Positions 15,257 to 20,730 of a stretch of DNA of 20,730 bases are shown in pieces. The number at the start of each line of letters is the position of its first letter. Positions within the stretch are counted from its first letter, which is position 1. Source of the DNA: an uncultured Anaerovibrio sp. (GTDB taxonomy: Bacteria; Bacillota; Negativicutes; Selenomonadales; Selenomonadaceae); contig CAAGDY010000335.1 of NCBI GenBank assembly GCA_900768695.1, forward strand, positions 1-20,730. The letters run 5' to 3'. The notes beneath the pieces were generated by a model. The model was given only the letters and a program-made list of their open reading frames with translations, was not told the DNA's origin and searched no databases. Position numbers and translations under genes: made by a program.

Positions 15257-16261
15257 ATGAAAAAGGGTTTTTCCGCAGTTTTTTTGCTTATGCTGCTGCT
15301 GGCGATTTTGTGCGGCGGCTGTGGTGGCAACACGGCAGATGAGAACGGCACCTGGGGCAGGGCGGACGCCAAGGAGATAGATGTCAACTCCAAGGTTCCG
15401 GGCCGGGTGGTAGAGCTTTTGGTCAAGGAGGGCGACAGGGTTGAAGCGGGACAGGTGATTGCCCGCATCGACAAGCGGGACCTGGAGGCACAGCGTGAGC
15501 AGCTGGAGGCAAACATCGAGGCCATCAAGGCTCAGCAGAGCCAGGCGGCTCTTTCCACGGCTCTCCAAGATGGGACTACCAGTGCCGGTACAAGCTCTGC
15601 CAGTGCGGCTCTGGAGCGTGCCGGTGCTGATTTGCAGATGGCCAGGGCTGACTATGAGCGCTATGCCGCCCTGGTGGAAAGCGGTGCCGTATCGAGGCAG
15701 GCCTTTGAGAAATACAGAACCCAGTATCAGGTGGCACAGGCTGCCTACAGCCAGGCACAGGCTGCCGTTGCTCAGGCGGATGCAGCTACCCTGCAGACCG
15801 ATGTAAGCAGGGCAAATGAGGCGGCTACGGCCAGAAAGCTGGCCCAGGCGGAGGCTTCCCTGAAGCAGCTGCTGGTTTCTCTGGATGAAACGGAAATCCG
15901 TGCGCCCTTTGCCGGGGTGATTACAGCCAAATATGTGGAGGAGGGCTCCATGATATCCAGCGGTACGCCGCTGGTGGCAGTGCAGGACCCAGAGGATAAC
16001 TGGGTGGATGTGAAGGTGCCGGAAACGGAGCTGGGAAATTTTGCCCTCAATCAGGAGGTGCGCCTGCAGGCCCGTGACGGAAGGACAGAGGTTACCGGCC
16101 GGATTGTGGATATCAGCCGCAAGTCCGAGTTTGCTACCCAGCGTGCTACCAGCGAGCGTGGGGATGATACGGATATCATCAGCTTTAATGTAAAGATTCA
16201 GGTCAACGACAGCGCCCTGCGTCCGGGAATGCGCTTTAAGCTGCTGGGGGGAAGCCTATGA
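15257..16261 (+). CDS. HlyD/YbhG-type periplasmic adaptor subunit
   Basis: This 334-residue protein has an N-terminal signal or anchor segment (about 5-19) ending in LCGGCGG. Cys19 and Cys22 make a lipoprotein plausible, although the lipobox is not canonical. The lipoyl halves KVPGRVVELLVKEGDRVEAG (47-66) and EIRAPFAGVITAKYVEEGSM bracket a coiled-coil hairpin rich in alanine and glutamine. Proteins of this kind link ABC-2 or other inner-membrane exporters to an outer-membrane channel. ATG 15257 is chosen with GGAAGG (15241-15246) 10 bases upstream; GTG 15251 is an alternative. The stop overlaps the next gene's ATG by four bases (ATGA), so translation is probably coupled. Substrate unknown. 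Confidence 0.85.
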   Translation: MKKGFSAVFLLMLLLAILCGGCGGNTADENGTWGRADAKEIDVNSKVPGRVVELLVKEGDRVEAGQVIARIDKRDLEAQREQLEANIEAIKAQQSQAALSTALQDGTTSAGTSSASAALERAGADLQMARADYERYAALVESGAVSRQAFEKYRTQYQVAQAAYSQAQAAVAQADAATLQTDVSRANEAATARKLAQAEASLKQLLVSLDETEIRAPFAGVITAKYVEEGSMISSGTPLVAVQDPEDNWVDVKVPETELGNFALNQEVRLQARDGRTEVTGRIVDISRKSEFATQRATSERGDDTDIISFNVKIQVNDSALRPGMRFKLLGGSL

Positions 16262-17412
16262 GCCTGTGGATGATAATCCTGCGTGAAACCAGGCTTCTTC
16301 TGAGGGGGCGTATTTCACGGGCTATGATTCTGGCAGGACTGCCTCTTGCCTTCACCCTGCTCTTCGGTCTGGTATATGACGAAAATGTGGTCAACAATAT
16401 TGATACCGTGGTGTACGACCAGGATCAGAGCAGCCTTAGCCGCACCCTGATTCAGATGTATGATGATTCGGAAAGGTTTCACCTGGTGTCCTATGTGGAT
16501 ACTCAGGAAAGGATGCACGAGGCAATATATACAGGGCGTGCCAAGGTGGCCTTGGTGATACCGGAAAATTTTTCCAAGGATATGAAAAGCGGTCAGGGCA
16601 GTAAAATCCTGTTGACTGTTAATTCAGCTAACAATATGTTTGCCAATGGCGCCATGAGTTCGGCTCAGGAAATCAACCGCAGCTTTTCGGTGGCTGTAGG
16701 TCAGAAAATGCTGGAATCGGCAGGGCTTTTGCCGGGGGCGGCTATGGCGGCGGTATATCCCCTGCGCCTGGGGGTGCGCATACTGGGCAATCCAACCAAT
16801 GGCTATTCCCAGTTTATGCTGACAGGCCTGATGCTGAACGGCCTGCAGATAGGCATAATGATTACCCTGGGGACATATCTTTATGATGAGCTGGCCAGGG
16901 GAAGAAGGAACTCTGTCAGGGAGCTTTTCCGGCTTTTGGGCCGTGCCGTGCCTTACGGCTGCTTTGCCATGCTGGGGTATGTGCTGTCCCTTTTGCTGGC
17001 GATTTATGGCTTTGGCATTCCCATGGCGGGAAGTGTGGCCGATGCCTGCCTTTTAGGGGGTGCCTATATCTTTTTCGTCATGGGGGCAATCTCCGTGTTT
17101 TCCGCCTGCGCCCCAAGTCGCCCCATGGCTTTGCAGAGCCCTATGCTCTACATCATGCCGGGGCTTCTGTACAGCGGGCTGTCCTGGCCTTCCTTTGATA
17201 TGAACAAGGAGGCAGGTATATTTTCCCTGCTGTTGCCCATCAGCTATGCTGGTGACTGCCTACGGGATATTATGCTGATGGGGTATGGGCCGGAGCTTTG
17301 GAGCAACGTGCTTAGAATGCTGCTCTATGGCAGTGCTTGCTTCTGCATAGCCGTGCTTGTCATGGCGCTGAAGCAGAGAAAAATGCAGGGAGGTGCAGCT
17401 GTGCATGGGTGA
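16258..17412 (+). CDS. ABC-2 type exporter permease (YhhJ/YbhS-like), first
   Basis: The 384-residue protein has the ABC-2 (ABC2_membrane_3-like) layout: one N-terminal membrane helix (about 20-38), a large extracytoplasmic domain (about 40-175), then five or six membrane helices. It contains the usual VVYDQDQSSLSRTLIQ segment after the first helix, RLGVRILGNPTNGYSQFMLTG before the second, and a late PGLLYSGLSWPSFDM segment. It should form half of a permease pair with the following gene, acting with the adaptor encoded just upstream, whose gene it overlaps by four bases. No ATP-binding domain is present in it or its neighbours. The substrate is unknown; relatives export drugs, dyes or toxic compounds. 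Confidence 0.85.
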   Translation: MSLWMIILRETRLLLRGRISRAMILAGLPLAFTLLFGLVYDENVVNNIDTVVYDQDQSSLSRTLIQMYDDSERFHLVSYVDTQERMHEAIYTGRAKVALVIPENFSKDMKSGQGSKILLTVNSANNMFANGAMSSAQEINRSFSVAVGQKMLESAGLLPGAAMAAVYPLRLGVRILGNPTNGYSQFMLTGLMLNGLQIGIMITLGTYLYDELARGRRNSVRELFRLLGRAVPYGCFAMLGYVLSLLLAIYGFGIPMAGSVADACLLGGAYIFFVMGAISVFSACAPSRPMALQSPMLYIMPGLLYSGLSWPSFDMNKEAGIFSLLLPISYAGDCLRDIMLMGYGPELWSNVLRMLLYGSACFCIAVLVMALKQRKMQGGAAVHG

Positions 17413-18547
17413 GCTGACGAATGAGCTGGTTTATCTTTTGCGCCGGGAATGGCGGCAGACAAAGGGCGATATGCGCAGGCTGGTTTTTCTCTTTGGCGCG
17501 GCCATGGCCTATCTTGTTGTGTTTGGTATGCTGTATGTGCCCAACATTGTGCGCTATGTGCCGGCAGTAATCTATGATGCTGCCCAGACGGCCAGGAGCC
17601 GGGAAATTGTGCAGGCCTTTTCCGACAGCGACAGCTTCCGCATCACGTCCTATGCCGCAAGCCGGGAGGAGATGCAGCGGGCTGTGCTGGAAAAGGATGC
17701 CTACGTGGCCATAGAAATACCGGCGGATTTTTCCCGCAGGTGGGCCCAGGATGGATCTGCCACGGTGCTGTACATGGTCAATGGCTCCAATATTATTCTC
17801 ACCAATGTTACCAGCTCTGCGGCTCAGGACATACTGGCGGATATTTCCAACCGCTGGGGCGCGGAGCGGACGGCTTTGGCGTTGGGAGCTGACCGCAATG
17901 CCCTTGCCGGGCGCATTGCTCCGGTGGAGGCGGGGCTTAGGGTGCTGTACAATCCCACCCAGGGCTACATGCTATTTTTTCTGATTGGCCTGGCCATGGC
18001 GGCATTTCAGCAGGGAATTATCTTTGCGGTGGGAGCCTCTGTGATATGTGAAAAGGAGCAGCATGAAAAGGACATTTCCTTTAAAAAGCTGCTGGTGGCA
18101 AAGGCACTGTTTTACTGGTGCTTTGCCATGCTGTCCTATCTGCTTATTCTGGCGGCTATTCGCTTCGGGCTGGAAATTCCCCTGCGTGCCCCTGTGTGGG
18201 AGCCGGTGCTTTTAGGAGCGGTGTATTCCTTTTGCATGGTATTTTTTACTTCCTTTGTGGCCTCCCTGTTTCAGCGGGAGGTGCAGTTTATCCGGGCCAG
18301 CATCATGTATCCGGTGCCGGCGTTTATCTTGTCAGGGTATGCCTGGCCTGCGGAGGCCATGGGGCAGGGGATGCAGCTTCTGGCGAAGCTTTTTCCCATG
18401 TCCTATCTTTCCAACAATGTCCGCGAGCTTTTCCTGATGGGGACGGCTCCTGATTATTGGCACAGCATGGCTGTGCTTCTGGTGCTGGGGACGGTCTTTG
18501 GCTGTCTGGCGGCATTTTTCTACAAGCCCCACAGGCATGCTGTATAG
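17405..18547 (+). CDS. ABC-2 type exporter permease (YhhJ/YbhR-like), second
   Basis: This 380-residue paralogue of the preceding permease has the same plan: a first helix near 25-45, an extracytoplasmic domain with AVIYDAAQTARSREIVQAF, VEAGLRVLYNPTQGYMLFFL before the second helix, and a terminal helix bundle with PAFILSGYAWPAEAM. ATG 17405 is chosen because GGGAGG (17388-17393) is 11 bases upstream; the in-frame GTG 17393 would sit on that site. The gene overlaps the previous one by 8 bases, so the two are coupled and probably heterodimerise. It ends the cassette; a terminator follows. An ATPase subunit is absent, which is unusual for this type. Confidence 0.85.
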   Translation: MGELTNELVYLLRREWRQTKGDMRRLVFLFGAAMAYLVVFGMLYVPNIVRYVPAVIYDAAQTARSREIVQAFSDSDSFRITSYAASREEMQRAVLEKDAYVAIEIPADFSRRWAQDGSATVLYMVNGSNIILTNVTSSAAQDILADISNRWGAERTALALGADRNALAGRIAPVEAGLRVLYNPTQGYMLFFLIGLAMAAFQQGIIFAVGASVICEKEQHEKDISFKKLLVAKALFYWCFAMLSYLLILAAIRFGLEIPLRAPVWEPVLLGAVYSFCMVFFTSFVASLFQREVQFIRASIMYPVPAFILSGYAWPAEAMGQGMQLLAKLFPMSYLSNNVRELFLMGTAPDYWHSMAVLLVLGTVFGCLAAFFYKPHRHAV

Positions 18548-18595
18548 CTATCCCGTATAGCGTGCTTGAATATATTTTTCAATCTCTCTCTTATG

Positions 18596-18652
18596 CTCCC
18601 TTTCGGCTATCAGGCGGAATAAAAGCTGCCTGCCGGAAGGGAGTATATTTTT
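18596..18652 (+). terminator. Rho-independent terminator of the permease cassette
   Basis: CTCCCTTTCGG (18596-18606) pairs with CCGGAAGGGAG (18633-18643) with one wobble. An inner CAGGC/GCCTG stem (18611-18615 with 18628-18632) extends it across a 4-base bulge. TATATTTTTG follows. Confidence 0.8.
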
Positions 18653-18777
18653 GTGCCTGATTGTCCTTGTTCTTTGTATACTTTCTATGACAAATTAGGT
18701 AATATCCCTGTATAATAAAAGCCCCATACCATCTAAAAACAAATCTATACTTTTTATAAAAAAGATATAACTTTTTC

Positions 18778-18806
18778 TTGACATTGAATATGCCTATGTG
18801 TATAAT
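18778..18806 (+). promoter_or_regulatory. Consensus promoter of the PTS operon
   Basis: TTGACA (18778-18783) and TATAAT (18801-18806) with a 17-base spacer form an exact sigma-70/A consensus. It is bracketed by the 7-bp inverted repeat CTTGACA (18777-18783) and TGTCAAG (18813-18819), which could serve a repressor. Such strength with a repressor site would suit an inducible sugar operon. Confidence 0.85.
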
Positions 18807-18820
18807 AATAATTGTCAAGG

Positions 18821-18862
18821 GGAAATGAACCAAAAGCGAAGGAAAAGGAATGGTTCACTTCC
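18821..18862 (+). promoter_or_regulatory. 5' leader hairpin of the PTS operon
   Basis: GGAAATGAACCA (18821-18832) pairs with TGGTTCACTTCC (18851-18862): 11 pairs with a single A/C mismatch, around a purine-rich 18-base loop (AAAGCGAAGGAAAAGGAA). It begins about eight bases after the expected transcription start. There is no T run, so it is not a terminator, and it does not match the BglG/LicT antiterminator sequence as I recall it. It may stabilise the transcript or bind a regulator. Confidence 0.55.
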
Positions 18863-18911
18863 GAGCAATAAATTTAAGGGTATTTTTAAAGTTAGAGAGG
18901 GGAATTTTATC

Positions 18912-19217
18912 ATGAACATCTACTTAGTTTGCAACGCAGGTATGTCCACTTCTATCGTTGTCCGCAAAATGCAGGAAGCTGCCAAGAAGCAGGGACTGAA
19001 TGACATCCATGTGGAGGCTTTCTCCGTAGAGATTCTGGATCAGAAGGCTGATAGTGCAGATGTAGTTCTGCTGGGGCCTCAGATTCGTCACATGTTGGGG
19101 GATGTAAAGAAGGTTGTTAACGGCAAGTGCCCTGTTGACGTAGTTGATATGCGCGACTATGGTACTCTCCGTGGTGACAAGATTCTGGCCAAGGCTTTGC
19201 AGATGGCCGGGAAATAA
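18912..19217 (+). CDS. PTS lactose/cellobiose-family IIB component
   Basis: This is a 101-residue cytosolic phosphotransfer protein of the lactose/N,N'-diacetylchitobiose/cellobiose family. The P-loop YLVCNAGMSTS (4-14) carries the phosphorylated cysteine (Cys7), and DVVLLGPQIRHML follows as in this family. Full length is usual. ATG 18912 follows GAGAGGGGA (18895-18903) at 8 bases; the in-frame ATG at 18798 lies within the promoter and is rejected. IIB passes phosphate from IIA to the incoming sugar. It heads the operon and is followed by IIC after 42 bases. The exact sugar cannot be told from sequence: cellobiose, chitobiose and lactose are all possible. Confidence 0.92.
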   Translation: MNIYLVCNAGMSTSIVVRKMQEAAKKQGLNDIHVEAFSVEILDQKADSADVVLLGPQIRHMLGDVKKVVNGKCPVDVVDMRDYGTLRGDKILAKALQMAGK

Positions 19218-19259
19218 GCATTTATATTTTCATGTACATTAAAGGGGTGTAACGAAAAA

Positions 19260-20600
19260 ATGGGTTCTTCTGTAATTGAAAAGTTTGAGGCGGTCATGAT
19301 GCCTATTGCTGGCAAGGTTTCCAGCAATAAGTATCTGCTGGCAATGCGAGATTCATTCTCCATGCTGTTGCCGTTCATCATCGTTGGTTCCTTCTTCGGT
19401 ATTATGGAGTGGGTAGTCCTGGATCCGTGGGGTACTGTTCTGGGCGAGAATGGTATGAACCTGGGTGCTAGCATTACCGGCCTGACCGGTGACGCCTACA
19501 AGGCTTCCGGCTTTGTGGCAACCCTGCAGATGCTGCAGGGAATGTGCAACAACGTAGTAACTGTAGGCTTTGGTGTTTTCTCCTTCCTGCTGGTTATTGC
19601 CTTTGCTTACCGCCTGGGCGGTATCTGGGGCGGTGACAAGTTCTCCACCGCGCTGACTGCTGTTGGTGCCTTCATCATCATGACTCCGCAGCAGGTTGTT
19701 ACCAAGGCTGGCGACAAGATTGGCGCCTTCGATATGAACTACTTCGGCAACAAGGGCGTGCTGACTGCCATCATCGTGGCTACTGTCGCTTCCTGGCTGT
19801 TCGTAAAACTTTCCAATAATGAGAAGATGAAGATTAAGATGCCTGAGACTGTACCGCCTGCAGTGGCAAAGTCCTTCGAGGTTCTGGTACCGGTATTCTT
19901 TACTCTCGGTTTCTTCACAGTGTGCTCCACTATTCTTGCTAACTGCCAGTTCATGGGCTCTGCCTGCCTGAACGACCTGATTTACAGCCTGATTCAGGCT
20001 CCGCTGATGGGTTTCTCCCAGGGTCTTGGCTTCTCCCTGCTCTATCAGGGTATTGTATGGTTCTTCTGGTGGTTCGGTATTCATGGCCACAACGTTACGG
20101 CTGCTATCCAGAACATGGTTTACATGCCTGCACAGCTGGCCAACCAGGCTGGTGACGCCAGCTATATCTTCAGCAACGGCTTCTTTGAGGCTGGCCTGAT
20201 GCATATTATGGGTCTGGTTATTGCCATCCTGATTTTCTCCAAGAAGGATAGCTGGAGAGCTGTCGCAAAGCTGGGCGCCCCTGCAATGTTCTTCAATATT
20301 CAGGAGCCAATCGCCTTTGGCCTGCCAATCGTTTTGAATCCGCTGTTGCTGGTTCCTTACGTACTAGTTCCATTGGTAAACACTGTAATCGGTTATGTAG
20401 CAATTTCCATCGGTCTTGTACCTATCTTCAAATATGTAGTGCCTTGGACCATGCCTCTGTTCTTCGGCGGCACCATTGGTACCGGCTCCATCATGGGCGG
20501 CCTTTTGCAGGTAGTATGGCTGCTGGTTGATATTGCGATTTATGCACCATTCGTCATTGCCGGCAACAAGGTAAAGGACGAATATGAGGAGGAAGCTTAA
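19260..20600 (+). CDS. PTS lactose/cellobiose-family IIC permease
   Basis: This 446-residue inner-membrane permease has about ten hydrophobic segments. Family hallmarks are GIHGHNV (273-279) and NIQEPIAFGLPIVLNP (346-361), the sugar-binding region of EIIC in this family. The N-terminus (FEAVMMPIAGKVSSNKYLLAMRD) is also typical. It imports a beta-linked disaccharide or related sugar and phosphorylates it together with IIB and IIA. The start is preceded by AAAGGGG 12 bases upstream. Codon use is strikingly uniform and C-ending in many families of codons (ACC, TTC, ATC), suggesting high expression. The AGGAGGA near its 3' end serves as the ribosome binding site of the next gene. Confidence 0.93.
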   Translation: MGSSVIEKFEAVMMPIAGKVSSNKYLLAMRDSFSMLLPFIIVGSFFGIMEWVVLDPWGTVLGENGMNLGASITGLTGDAYKASGFVATLQMLQGMCNNVVTVGFGVFSFLLVIAFAYRLGGIWGGDKFSTALTAVGAFIIMTPQQVVTKAGDKIGAFDMNYFGNKGVLTAIIVATVASWLFVKLSNNEKMKIKMPETVPPAVAKSFEVLVPVFFTLGFFTVCSTILANCQFMGSACLNDLIYSLIQAPLMGFSQGLGFSLLYQGIVWFFWWFGIHGHNVTAAIQNMVYMPAQLANQAGDASYIFSNGFFEAGLMHIMGLVIAILIFSKKDSWRAVAKLGAPAMFFNIQEPIAFGLPIVLNPLLLVPYVLVPLVNTVIGYVAISIGLVPIFKYVVPWTMPLFFGGTIGTGSIMGGLLQVVWLLVDIAIYAPFVIAGNKVKDEYEEEA

Positions 20601-20603
20601 TTT

Positions 20604-20730
20604 ATGGATGAGAAGGTTGTAGAGCAGTCTATGGAAATCATTACCTATTCCGGTAATGGCCGCGCTCTGGTAATCAATGCATTAAAAGATTTGTTCAAGG
20701 ATGGCGATATCGCCAAGGCCCGTGAGCAGA
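20604..20730 (+). CDS. PTS lactose/cellobiose-family IIA component, cut by window end
   Basis: Only the first 42 codons are visible: an ATG three bases after the IIC stop, with AGGAGG (20587-20592) 11 bases upstream. The residues (MDEKVVEQSMEIITYSGNGR, then ALVINALKDLF and DGDIAKAREQ) fit the helical N-terminus of lactose-type IIA proteins, in which the G-N-G/A-R region follows the first helix. The phosphorylated histidine lies beyond the window. IIA would pass phosphate from HPr to the IIB encoded at the head of this operon. Confidence 0.85.
   Translation, partial: MDEKVVEQSMEIITYSGNGRALVINALKDLFKDGDIAKAREQ

Larger units (their letters stand above)
18548..18911 (+). other. Intergenic region and PTS leader
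   Basis: This 364-base AT-rich gap has no credible gene. It contains the terminator of the permease cassette (18596-18652), a consensus promoter (18778-18806) inside a 7-bp inverted repeat, and a transcribed leader of about 100 bases with a stable hairpin (18821-18862). The roughly 18653-18777 stretch is AT-rich with no structure I can name. Confidence 0.7.

Noticed and set aside
18821..18862. BglG/LicT-type antiterminator in the PTS leader
   Set aside because: The hairpin does not resemble the conserved antiterminator sequence as recalled, and no overlapping terminator or regulator gene is present.

Overview
The window (about 50% GC, genes all on the + strand, strong AGGAGG-type ribosome binding sites, consensus sigma-70/A promoters, frequent GTG/TTG starts) reads like a diderm Firmicute of the Negativicutes (Selenomonas/Anaerovibrio/Mitsuokella type). 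That is an inference from a Firmicute-style gene and signal inventory combined with a type I secretion system and other envelope-spanning exporters that imply an outer membrane. No rRNA, tRNA, CRISPR array, transposase or phage gene was seen.

Layout. (1) 1-1621: the 3' part of a methylthioadenosine/purine nucleoside phosphorylase gene, then a TtcA-type tRNA sulfur-transfer protein. (2) 1864-2673: a short gene that resembles only the N-terminal domain of very large GH94/cellobiose-phosphorylase-like proteins, probably a 5' remnant. (3) 2755-11191: a complete transcription unit with its own promoter, an operator-like inverted repeat and a terminator. It encodes two different HlyB-type ABC transporters flanking a HlyD-type adaptor, followed by an 837-residue RTX protein with a class 3 lipase domain. 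The order ABC-adaptor-ABC matches the atypical rtxB-rtxD-rtxE exporter of Vibrio MARTX toxins, but here the neighbouring cargo is an RTX lipase. This is the most distinctive system in the window.

(4) 11281-13369: dapB and asd, two lysine/diaminopimelate pathway genes, separated by three phased operator-like repeats and closed by a terminator. (5) 13392-15157: a promoter, a single-aptamer glycine riboswitch, an intrinsic terminator and an AGCS-family sodium:amino-acid symporter. An 8-bp alternative pairing between the aptamer's first strand and the terminator suggests that glycine switches the gene off. (6) 15170-18652: an efflux cassette of one periplasmic adaptor and two ABC-2 permeases, with no ATPase gene in the cluster. 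(7) 18778-20730: a consensus promoter, a structured leader and the IIB, IIC and (cut by the window end) IIA genes of a lactose/cellobiose-family phosphotransferase system.

Functionally the window combines amino-acid biosynthesis and uptake, sugar uptake, an exporter of unknown substrate, and a secretion system dedicated to a calcium-binding lipase. Every assignment comes from reading motifs and signals in the sequence; no database search was possible.
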